The notes under the pieces are model-generated. The model did no database searches. It was not told the origin of the DNA and was given only the letters and a program-made list of their open reading frames with translations. From the NCBI RefSeq assembly GCF_022581195.2, contig NC_061456.1:2482501-2546500 (forward strand): a DNA stretch of 64,000 bases, written 5' to 3'. This document shows, in pieces, positions 10,291 to 22,600 of the stretch; the first letter of the stretch is position 1, and each line of letters begins with the position of its first letter. Origin of the DNA: Helicoverpa zea (Eukaryota > Arthropoda > Insecta > Lepidoptera > Noctuidae). The position numbers were made by a program, and so were the translations under genes.

Positions 10291-13289
10291 ATAAATTATG
10301 AAGGGCAATTTCTATATCATAATCTTCTAGATAAGCTAGTACATCCACAGACCACAAAAGAAATAGGGCCTTACTACAAAAACTTTAAACCCTGTTTTAC
10401 GCTTGTCTAATAAAATTTTGGCTGCAAAATGAATCATATGTCAACGTCATAATTTGACATTTTTTTAGACAAGTCTTAAACTGACGTTAAAAAGTTTTTG
10501 TGGTAAGACGGATAAAATCCTATCGAACAACAGGATTTAAAAATAGAATAAGTACCTACCTAATGTCACTTATTCTCGTCCAATGGATTAAGTAAGCAAG
10601 CCAGTGAAAGCGCGTGAGTCACAGGATTTATCCAACGACCACTAACAAATCAGTATTCAAGTCATTCCTCTCTGTTCCATTTACCGTTCGTAAAGCTGAT
10701 TTCTTTTTATCTTCTAATAAAAGTTTACTGTAAAAGGTATTAAGTGGTTTCGCTTTTATTCGGATCGCAGACTGTTTATGCGGTTAGAATTATAAATGTC
10801 ATCTTTGTAATACTCTTGTTTGGGCGCGTTTCCATTGGACTGGTGGTGTTTGTGAGTAGTACATAGATAAGTCGTGCTTCATTCGACGAAGATGTGACTT
10901 AAGTACTTGATATTTCTTTCGCATTTATTTATTTAAATGATCCTAAAAAATACTCTTATCGCTTTTCCTTAAAAAAGTAGCACAAAACTTGACTGATTCT
11001 AGCCCCAAATAGGCTTTATCATAGTTGAATAATAATTTATGTGTCGGGTAACTTGAAAAAAATCGGTTGGCGATAATTATCGGACGTGTAGCACCCTGCA
11101 ACTGGCTCAAAACGTACCGCACTAAATATTGGACACACGCCCCACACAATACAAAACGAGATTACATTACGCAACGCCCGTGGGAACCGCGAACATGTTC
11201 CTTCTCTACTGCATGCAAAAACTAAACGCCCGGAACAGGCTTCCGTATGGTTATGTTGTAAGGCTCTCTAGGCCTTATTAGGTAACTGATCCGTATCTAG
11301 CATTGGTTTAAGTATGGTCTAAATAGAGGAACATCAATGTTGTGTAGGACTTCGATTGTTTTAAGTGCAATGTGTTCTCCAGGGGAGGATTTGACGTTCA
11401 TTAAATTCAGGTAGGTACGTTATAAGTATATGAGGGAGAAAATAGGGGGATTACATAAGGAATTATATGGCGAGAGTATAACATAGAGGTAGGTACGGGT
11501 CGTACATAAGGGGATTTCATAGTAGATAAGGGAGTATATATGGGGAGCACATAGGTCAGGTGTTGCACATACGGGATTGCATAATGACGAATAATAACTT
11601 ATGACAGCGAAATCTATTCTAAGCTTGATGTAACAAACTTTTGCTTGCAACCAAAACTTTCCGTCAGTCCTTGCCATAGGGTGTTCTTAACTAAGATTTC
11701 ATAAATGTAGACCCCAAAATAACTCAGTTCTAATGACCTATCAGATCTCTCTATTCACTATATCATACAGGATGCGGTTACAATACAATACTGAAATACC
11801 CTTGACAGGCCTTCAGGGGAAATCGGGGAGGTTACATCGAATTGATGTGATTTTCCACGCAATAGGACTTTTGTTGGCGATTTGATACGGTCGGACCTGC
11901 GCATGGATTTCCGTAGGTACAATAAACTGTTGCCGTCTGGTCCTTGGTGTGAAACCATGAAATTCATGGCTCAATTTACTATGCTGCGCTAAATTGAATC
12001 TTATTATTGGTGTTTATACACATTATTGTTCTAAACTATGATTTAAGTCGATTAAAGTATTGAATTTTGTTTAAATTGATTTGATGAATTTTGTGTTGTT
12101 TCTGGGGTGCTGAGTGGATAGCTTCTGGGATGCAGAGTGTATGGTTTCTGGATAGCTTTTTTCTGTGTAAATAAGTGTTTTTTCCCTTTCAAATGGCTGG
12201 GCAAAGATAGCCATCTGGCAACTCGTGCAACGTTATTTGCAATACAGAAGATGCATGTACAGGAGCTATTTGTTATACTTGCATGTCGTAAATTCATTAC
12301 AACCTGTTGGTAATACACAACTTCAGAGTGGTAAACATGGGAAACACGAGGAATGTACACAGAGTCTGGAAATTAAAAAGCAAAAGAAATCGAAATTGTG
12401 AGAAATGGTTATAACAATCCTGCTTCTAAATCGTTATACCTTATAAAGTAAGGGATAAAGAAATAAAATAAAAATCAAGCTGACACCTTTAGGACTTCAT
12501 TTATTTTACCTTCACATATCCAATAAATAATTTGTATCATAAAACACATCTAGGTCTACAACAGAGTAGCTATCATATTTATGTAGGTACGCATATTCTC
12601 GTTTTCAAAACAGCCCTTACTCTTAATTTTTATAATCCTTAATAAGATGATACAAGCTGTTGCGACATCTGGTGGTCATACTTAGCAACTCATCTCTTTA
12701 GATCCGAGTCTGACACCATTGGCTATAAGTTACCGTCGACAAGAAACGATGGTATGTGTGTAATGTCTCAAAAAATACTAAAAGTATGGGCCGTTTACAA
12801 AACATCAAATATCAATTTACAAAATCGTTTCAAGATCATAATTTTTTTGTGACAAAACGGACATTTCTAACGGAGAAGTGCTAGTAAGACATCATTTGGT
12901 AGGTGTGGCAAAGCTTAAGATAATATTGTAAATTGTTCATAATAATTTTAATGAGTACCAAATACATATTTATTGCTGGTTATGTACCCCAATTATGTCT
13001 CCTGTCTCCGATATTTTAGATCCTCAAGCAAAACATTTGCTTTTGAGCTAAACCTTCTTCATATACATATTTAAAAAGTTGAAAAACAATGTGTAGGATT
13101 ACTATGAACAATTCACAAGACAATCAGCTCTATATAATTATAATTATCACATACGCTAGACATTTAGCACGACGCATATACACAGCTATCTTAACGATTA
13201 ACATCAATACTTTTAATACTATTACGACACCAACTTTTTGTGGTGTGTGAGTGATAACAAATCAATTTTTCGATGAGTATTTTCAATAT

Positions 13290-14470
13290 TGCAGAGTTAA
13301 AAAGGACTACTTACCTCGCCTTTCGCTCCCATTTCGACAATTGATTAATAGTTTGAACGTGTATATATTTGTTCCATCGTATACATAAGGCGGTCTTACG
13401 TAGACGGTATGCTTAACTCTGCATTACCACTTAAAACTTTACTTCGATATAAGTGACACTGCAGAGTAATTAAAACTCTGCAGCATCACTTAGCTGTTGG
13501 AATGCTTTAGAGATCATTAAAAGTACATTATCTTGCTGAAATTTTATTATCACTCACACACACACGAATTATATTTAAATACTCGGGTTATTATAATAAC
13601 GGCAAATAATTCTACAACTACATACGTAGACTATAGTAAATCAAACAATGCAGTTTGTCCTATGGCAAATAAACGTAGTAGCTTGTTGTAACGACATAAT
13701 TATTATAATTCCATTGGTCCTTACTTACACAAACGTTTTGGTAGGTACTCGTCACATGTATGTATAAACTGTATTTTAATAGCGATATACAATAATATTA
13801 CTTCATCCCAATATAATTTAATAAAAGTATGTACTTGGGGCAGATAATAATTAGTACGTTTTTTCACCGATAGCTTAGATATACAAAATTTCGCAATCAA
13901 TATATTGGTTTTATTGCTAAATATAAAATACCGTCACCGTTTGCAGACAAACAACAGACAAATTATTAAACTTTATGAGACATAATTATAAGGTATAGTA
14001 ATACCTAATAAATTAAGATAAAACTCGTAGTAACAATTAACATCGTTAAAAATCCAAGTAAAGTTACTTCTATGTTACCGACTACATAATTTAGGGAATA
14101 AGTGACTCTGCAGAGTTAAGTCATCATGCAGAGTTATCTCATTACAATTCCTCAGAACGCAACTACTTCTCTGATGTCAAAAAGAAAAAAAAAACTAAAA
14201 GCTAACCTAACAAATGCTAATAAACAACACTAAAAGCTAGCGAACGAGCAAATTAACACGCAAAGCGAAAAATCAACATGAGAATACCAACGTAACGTAA
14301 AATCACAATAAAAAACATCGCCAAACTTAACATTTGCCATCGCAACGCTGATAATTTTTATTCCTATAACATTATGTTAATTAATAATAATGTATATTTA
14401 TTATATTGCTATTTTAGAGAACCAATGTTTCTTGAAAAGCGTGCACCTTTTAAGCGACAATGCAGAGTTT
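13290..14470. repeat. Cluster of TGCAGAGT words
   Basis: The word TGCAGAGT or its reverse complement (or one-base-shorter forms) appears about seven times in 1.2 kb: near 13293, 13416, 13461, 13476, 14107, 14128 and 14461. Two share a longer context, 'aagtgac(a/t)ctgcagagt'. The copies are not at a fixed spacing and lie on both strands. No known factor site is claimed. Confidence 0.4.
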
Positions 14471-15920
14471 AAAATTGCATTTTAAATGACATTGCAAGCT
14501 GTCACATCATTCTTTCCTGTCAATTCACTTTCCATTACCTTCAATCTATCTTCGCTGATTAAATATGTACCACCACTTACTTAAAATTTCTTGCTATTTA
14601 AGAAATTTAACTTAGATAATTTTGCCAAAAGACATATTTTGCAAAAATCAATAGGAAGGCCTTATAACCTATTACTAAAAATCAATTAAAACCAACATGA
14701 GGTATTTTAACCAATTATCAATTTATAGTAATGTTGTAAAGGAGTGGCCTAAGTAACAATAATTATTTTGATGTTTACGTACCAAAAGTAAACTCTCAAA
14801 AAGTCTTTAGCACATGTAACAGTCGTTCGTTATTCAGTCTAAAGCATAAATACAAATGCATTATTCCCTGTCTAATCCAAAAAATAACTATAATTATGTG
14901 AACTACTGAACTAAGGAATTATGTACTTTCGAGATGTCAACTTTTTATTTTCATCATACTCTTAAAACTCGGTTCAGTGGTAAACATATTATATTCGTAT
15001 ATATAAAATGAGCTGTAATGTTATATAAGCGCAATAAAGGCCTTTTAGGCCAACCTAGAGCAATCCGACTATTTCAATACATTCAAAAAGAGAGACAACT
15101 AAAAATAAACTATAAAGAAATTAATAGATTCAATACAAATTGTATGAGGCATTCATTTAAACTACACATAAAAATTCGAGGAAGAATTTTAATTATAAAT
15201 ACTTAAAAGTAAGTCTGCCGTTACTCAGACAGTAGTTTATAAATCAATTCGAGTGGTTTCAATAAATAGGACATTTTTTTCAACATTTTTTTCATTTTTC
15301 ATTAATACGAAGTTAACTATGCCCTTATTATTAGCACAAGAACCACATTTAATTTATTTCTATTCTGCTTTTTATACGAACAAGCTTGATTGAGATCGTT
15401 CTATATACTCATCCCATTTTTACGTTCCGTTTATATATTTGGATGTCTATACACGAAATACACATTGTTGGTAAAAAACAATCTCTTTCTAGCTTGATCG
15501 TACAAATTCACCTAACATGTATATGTATTAAATGACAAACAAAAACTACGAATTTTCGTTCAATTTACCATTTAATATCTCTATACACTCATTTTTCACG
15601 TTGTGTATAGAGTAAGAAATATTTTATTATAATTAAAATTTTACTACTATTGTAGCCTATGATAAATCTATAAGTAAATTCAATATAATCAATAATATTA
15701 TTAAATCTCCTTGAAGGATTTCGCTATGTAGTATGCGGGAGATTAATAAATTATAACTATTCATATATCTTTATATTGAATTGAGTTCATCATTTATTTC
15801 GATATTTTTCATTCTTTGGTAGTCATGTATGTACTGTGAGTTAATTGTACAGTTTTTAGAAAAAACATATCACATTATTATAAGGTGGAGTAAATTGACT
15901 TAAACAATATTGTATTAGAA

Positions 15921-16030
15921 AACTATCGATAAATATCGTTTAGCAAAATATCGATACACGGAATGCTGTCATTGAGTTTATCGATATTAATAGAGTGAAT
16001 TAGTACCGATACCTGAGTGATATCGATAGG
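15921..16030. promoter_or_regulatory. Cluster of TATCGATA-like motifs
   Basis: Five CGATA words, most in TATCGAT or ATCGATA context, fall within 110 bp about 0.5 kb beyond the CdsA stop codon. In Drosophila, TATCGATA is the DRE bound by DREF, and clustered CGATA is bound by the insulator factor BEAF-32 (itself fly-restricted). A regulatory or boundary role here is inference from motif clustering alone. Confidence 0.3.
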
Positions 16031-16417
16031 ATTTTTGAGTATAATTTTTCATATATATCAAAGTAAATGATAAACCCAATATTAGACTAGAACAAAATGT
16101 AATTCCTTGCAAGGTACTCGGGATATGTTCTTCCTTAGACAACTTACACTTTACGGGGCCACGCTGTGTTTAAATAGAAACCCATTTACGTATCATATTT
16201 AACACGAAATACTCAATATTTAATTCCACAAATACAGCGAAAAAATCATCTAAAGTCTCCATCATCGATGCAACACAAAAAACAGGCATTTGTAAAAATA
16301 ACAACCCAAATTGACATTGCAATTGACAATAATTTTACACTCAGCAAAATTAACTACATCTTTGACGAATTCAAAATGGAGTTATTACACTAGCCGCCAG
16401 AAAAATCATACCCGTAT

Positions 16418-16423
16418 TTTATT
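16418..16423 (-). terminator. Candidate polyadenylation signal of CdsA
   Basis: AATAAA on the minus strand about 90 bases after the CdsA stop codon. It is the first such hexamer downstream. In AT-rich DNA the motif is common, so actual use is unproven. Confidence 0.45.
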
Positions 16424-16510
16424 GATTGAAACCTTAGCGTTTGGCCGTCAAGTGTAAAGTTGTCTGCTTGCTGTGACCAACATTACCTGAATAGAACTAA
16501 AGCATCGCGT

Positions 16511-16603
16511 CTAAGGTACCAAGTTCAGTATATTTCGGTGTTCCAGCGATTCTTTCAGAGCGTAGAACAGTTGCAGCTGCTGTTCAGGTTTCAGGTTGTA
16601 TAC
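16511..16603 (-). CDS. CdsA: CdsA exon 10 (terminal, residues 418-447)
   Basis: The exon follows acceptor TTCCCAG, opens VYNLKPEQQLQLFYALKESL as in the C-terminal tail of animal CDP-DAG synthases, and ends in TAG at 16513-16511. Confidence 0.93.
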   Translation of the reverse strand, partial: VYNLKPEQQLQLFYALKESLEHRNILNLVP

Positions 16604-19600
16604 CTGGGAATTTAGAAACAGATTATTGTAATATGGAAGTTTAAAAACGTTAATAATTCATTTATGCAAGTATTTCATCTAGCGCGGTATATTCGTTTGC
16701 GACAACTAAAAAGGCAGTAGGTATTTTCATTTAAATATTAGGTAGGTATATTACAGACTTTTTAATAAAACCGACTTCTAAATCATCATTATATTTAATT
16801 GCATATAATGTTATCAGACATTCCATTGTGCTTCTTGTAAAGCACTGGTACTCAGCTGAATCCGGTTAGATTGGAGGCCGACCCCAACATAGTTGGGAAA
16901 AAGGCTCGGAGGATGCGAGACATTCCATTGTGACACGAGTTTTTACAAAGTGTATTATTGTGTAATATTATGGATCTTGACCTTATGGATGTGGATCCAG
17001 GATAGATGTGGATCCAAGATAGCATAAATCCGAATATAAGGGTTTTATTGTTACGCTTTTACAGTAAAATATTTAAACTATATAGCAATGCATGGTAATG
17101 TAGCCAGTAATAAATTATGAGCCACTTTCTGAAAGGGTGCGTGAACAATTTCCCATAATGACACAACTGGCCTTCCACTCCTTCGTAACTTCTAAACTGA
17201 CCTGTTGCAACAATTTCTGCGGCGTAGCAGTGCGTATGAAGCTGGTGATGTACACGTTGACGAAGGTGGCCATCAGGAACTGACAGTCGAAGCGATCCAT
17301 GATGCCGCCGTGACCGGGGATAACATCACCGAAGTCCTGCGGAAATTGAAAGAAAAAAAAACGGATTTCATTTTAGTGGTGTTTAGTTACCGCGGGAAAA
17401 AAGATTTATAAAATGGAAAAGTGTTTTTTACTGTGCCTCTCTCTATATCTACCTTGGTATAGGTAGAAGTCATTTTGAATATCGGCCTGTTTAATCCTAA
17501 TTATTTCAAGATAAACCCTCATCTGGACAAGACGAGTCACAAGACGCTTTAAACATCTTCGTATTTTTATTTAATTTTTTTTTTTATGTTTTCAAAATTG
17601 TTTATGTTTTTATTTTTGATATTGTTTTTAATTTTTAAAATCTTACTATTATTTTTAGGTTTTTATGTCGTTCATTTTTTTCCCTTTTCTTTTGTTTTTA
17701 TGTAAGTACCTGTAGTGTGTAATCTGGCGTATTTAATGTAAATGTTGTGTTTACCCTTAATTGGCATATATATTAGAATAGTACTTAAGCTTCTATGTAT
17801 GTATTGTGTATGTGTATGTATATGCTGTGGGTGAACCTAATAATAATAAATAAATAAAATAAATAATAAACACTTACCACCAGAATATTGAACGTGGTCA
17901 TATAAAAAACCGGCTTTAGAGTTATAGTTCGGCCATTCAGAGAATGCGTTCCTGACACGTCGCGATTGAACTGACGACGTAACTACATTCATTGATTATT
18001 GATATAATAATGTTGTTTTAATGCTCCTCAATTGTTAAAACGGTAAACAACCAGCAAAAATATTTTTATCGTAACTGCAACGCCATTGCAAAGTTACGTC
18101 GTCAGTTCAATCGCGACGTGTCAGGAACGCATTCTCTGAATGGCCGAACTATAGGTTTAGACCATGAACCGTTAGTGACTATGACTTAAACCAGGTACTT
18201 TCTAAGACCACGTTTGATGATAAGGCAGTAGAGGATCACATCATATTTAATTACCTTTATCTTAAAAGCTCGTTTAAATCCTGAAGCGAAGAATCCTCCG
18301 AAGGGTCCGATGACGGAGCTGAAGGTGCTCAGACACAGCGAGTGGATCATGAACGGGTAGATGTTCAGCTTCTCCAGACCGAACTGCAAGTTAAACAAAT
18401 ATACACCTTAATAACACGGATATAAGATGTATTTTTCTACAGTTGAATGGGATGATAAGTGAAATACGACTTGATACGAATATATTGTACTGTTGCATAC
18501 TGATGTAAGTCATACTTATTGATTTTGATAACAACCTGCGTGATGGTAGTAGCTATTTCTTTTTTAACAAAGATTTATTCGTGATTGTGTGTGTGTGTGC
18601 AGTGGAGTGTCCACTGTAAATTCAATGTTCTATTTAAGCATTTTTTTTTCAATTTAAGTTATCAATAAACTTATCAACGATTATTTTAAGGTTCTCAAAA
18701 AAATTACCAATCGATTGTGTTCACCACGGCAGCACATTTGAAACAACCGTCCCTTGTATCAACCGATCCTCACTATACTACAAAATTCCAAAATACTTAC
18801 AACTTTCATAACCGGCTGCACGAACTGAGGAGGCGTGTACTCATGGAGACGGAACAGCAATGAGGGCTCACAGTCCATGGTCATGCGGCCCAGAGACTCC
18901 GAGTATTCGATTGGGCAAACCAGGTACGGGTACTGGGACATCATGTATGACATCTGTGGGAGAAATATAGGGAGTTTTATTAGGATATATTGAGATATTT
19001 TTTCATAAATCGCGAGTACTGTGAGTGATTGAAGTAGGTTTAAAGAATTTTAAACACATTTGTAGGATATAAAGTCAGATATTCTACTGAGGTGGGCGGG
19101 CCTATTTATTTTTGATGGTATTACGAAATCGTATGTTTTAATTTCCATAATATTTAGAATATTAAATTCGTGACACTAAAATAGCTATCCCCCTCAATTA
19201 CTACTGCAAATTTAAATTTAGCACATTTTTCTCTGATACTGATGGATCTACAGTAAATTAAACTCTAATCCCACCCCCATAAAGTCGAAATTCAATTCAT
19301 ACTTTACCTCCCACAAAAAATACATCTCATCATCACCACCACTGCAATTTCAACTCAACAGCCTTTAACATAAAGTCTAAATTTGTACACATGGACATAC
19401 CACAAGTCCAAACACGACGGTAGAAACTCCTCCTCCGATGAATCCTTCCCAGGTCTTCTTAGGGCTCAGCTTGATGAGGGGAGTCTTGCCGAAGAAGAAG
19501 CCGAACACGTACGCCATGACGTCATTGCAGATGATCATGGATACTGGCACTATGAACCATATGAGGCCTGGAACAAAGAATTGTGTTGTTGTTAAATATA

Positions 19601-22600
19601 GTGAGTTATGGGATGAGACTGTTACACTATTAAGAGATATTTTCATTATTCAATGTTATCTGTGCAAGCATTTTCATAGTAGTTTATGACATCAAAATAT
19701 ATATTTTTTAAATTGTTTATTTTTCCAAACTTGGAACAAGAAGTTTGACAATTGGCCCTAAATAAGTTAAGCCTGTTTCTGGTGCACAAAATTATTGAAA
19801 TGATTAATAAGTATTTACAGTGAAAGTAACGTCAGGAGAAAGGCATCTTTATAGGCCGAATCATAGCCCATCTCGAATTTAATCGATATAAAATAACGAC
19901 TTTCATAGTCATAATTTAACATAACAATAACATAGATAGTATCGCTGTCACCCACACATATAAACAAAACACTTAAATAGCAAAACACCAGTATTTCCAA
20001 TAGTCAAATAATTACTAAAATCTGCATACCTACATATCTACATACAACATATCCGGCAGTTAGCGTCCACGTCGGCGTCGTTGAAGCCACGATAAATCAT
20101 AATTCCTACACTAAAACTATGCGATTGGCTGACCAATCAGATCTCGTTGTGTGCCTACAAATGTGACCTATTTACGTTCAATATACACGTTATTGCTGCA
20201 CGGTCATTAGTTTTGTAACAACCAATCAAGTTTTAGGTGAAATCAAGAATCTATTTTTTTAGAGAATTAATTTAGAGCAGTGAATATGCTGTGAAAATCT
20301 GATAAAATATCTACAATATTGCTCTGATGTGGAAATACCTCGTCACGCATTATAAACTATCTTCAAAAACTTTGAGATGTTAATGAGTTGATTAGTGCCC
20401 CAGATCTCGGGATCGATTCCCAGATAAGCCAAGAATCTGTGAAAATTCTGATCACAAAAGACTTGTTAGATTTTCAATTGCGCTATAGGTTTCAAATTGA
20501 TGTCTTTAAATTAACCTATGATAGGTTTATTAATTTCTTTTTAACGTAATGGATTAGCAATAAACTGAAAAAAAAACGAACTCCCCAGCAACGTATTTGT
20601 ATGTAAACAGTAATGAAACTCGGATTTGATTAAGCCCTAATGGCTTTTGACCCGCACGCACGGCCTTTGGGAATTTGAAAGTGTACCTAATTCCTTAACA
20701 TTGTGCCGTCTCATACTGATATTAACATACGTTTTGCATAAAATTAACGTAAAAGTTTCAGGTCATTATAAAGAGGGTGTACTATGCCAAATCGAATAAC
20801 AAATAATCGAATATCAATTGATCGACCACTATAAATCGAAATTCTAAATACTCGAACATTCATAATATCGAATGGTTATTAAATCGAACATTCAATACAT
20901 CGCGCAGTCTATACATCGAGTGTTCAAAATATCGAATGTTCGTTTGAACGAGCGTTAAATGCAAAACATATTCATCCTATCGAAAAATCCTTATTTTTTA
21001 TGAATACAAGAAAAACTCAAAATTTATGAATAAATCATATTTTAATGTAGTTTTTATTATTATTTAACATTTTTTCTATCGCATTATCATCCCTTTTGCC
21101 TCTTTTTTGTAAAGTAGGTCTTCCCAATCCCGTGTTTGCCTTTTCAATTCACACAAAATTTTAAAATGTACCTTTAAAAGATAAGAATTAAAGATTAAAA
21201 TGTGATTTATTAGTAAATTTTGAGTTTTTCTTGTATTCATAAAAAATAAGGATTTTTCGATAGGATGAATATGTTTTGCATTTAACGCTCGATCAAACGA
21301 ACATTCGATATTTTGAACACTCGATGTATAGACTGCGCGATGTATTGAATGTTCGATTTAATAACCATTCGATATTATGAATGTTCGAGTATTTAGAATT
21401 TCGATTTATAGTGGTCGATCAATTGATATTCGATTATTTGTTATTCGATTTGGCATAGTACACCCTTATAAAGATGGCGAAATACTGAAAGAGATACGAA
21501 AAACGTCCACAGCTATATAAGAAGGGAATCATATAGGTAAGTATTTAAGGAACTCGTGCTAAGGCAACAGTCGCAAGAGTCGATCAAACATAAGGTCAAC
21601 GCCGGTAATCAACGCCTGGCGCGGGCTGTCTATGGATGGGTGACGAATGGCTGTAATACAATACAAGTATACAAGTTTGTTTACCTACAATGTTTTATCC
21701 AGATATCAAAACTTAGTTTCAGTAAGCAGCGCTCAATACTTAGAATAATGTCAGCAGCTTAGAAACCCTATTCACCAAGCAACAACCTACTATTCAGGTC
21801 TTTTGTAAAAGTCGAGACCTATTTCGTTCGGAAATGTCACAGTAAGTAAGTAAATGTAGTAGAACTTAAAACAACGACGTGACCTCATTACGTCAGTGGT
21901 GGTTCACGGTAATCTATCACCGAGTTTTTGCCAGTAAGCTAAGGAAACCCTTGCAAACCCTTTGCAAGGAAATGCGAGATGGTATCGGTGCACGGAATAC
22001 CGTGTCAAGAAAATTCGCACACACCCGTCTTCTGTTCAGTTCAATTCAATCAGTTTTCCTTCATTTCAAACTCTTCCCATTTTTCTAGCGTACCTATCCT
22101 ATCGGCTTTTTAACTCTATAATCTTCGAACTTCAATTCTCATTTCTCAAGCCAAGTTTCAAAGTCAATACTAGAAATAAACTTTGTCTAATACTTCTTGA
22201 GCTTCTGGGTTTATCAACATCACTATAAAATTTCTATAAAATCGTTGCTCACCTAGATAATATTTCCACAAAATTGATTCTATTCTATATATATGATCTA
22301 TTCAATTGTATGTAAGTGAACTGTATATCCATACATACATACGTAGAAGAGTTTCAAAACGTTCCACCTGTAGTAACAATGCCGAGGTTGAAGATCAAAA
22401 CGTCTATACATATAATAAATCTGTAAAAAAACTGTGTCTGTACATTGAATATATTTAAAAAATAATAATTGGGTGGGGTTTAGAAACAGTAATGGAGCAC
22501 AAATCCAAAAAAAAAATTCTGTCTGTTTGTCTGTATGTCTGTATGTCTGTATGTCTGTATGTCTGTTTGTTTGTACACGCTAATCTTCGGAACTACTGAA

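Larger units (their letters stand above)
10291..16400. other. AT-rich intergenic DNA downstream of CdsA, no gene seen
   Basis: No exon, RNA gene or intact transposon was found. The open frames here are short, and none is bounded by good splice sites or has a recognisable motif. Two clusters of short words, TGCAGAGT (13.3-14.5 kb) and CGATA (15.92-16.03 kb), are listed separately. Part of the right end may be CdsA 3' untranslated sequence. Confidence 0.5.

Noticed and set aside
19383..19689. Plus-strand open frames opposite CdsA exon 6
   Set aside because: They are the antisense of a well-conserved exon that has correct splice sites and protein homology on the minus strand.
20395..20450. B-box-like word (gggatcgattccc) suggesting another SINE or tRNA
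   Set aside because: No A box at the right distance, no body similarity to the SINE family and no target duplication.
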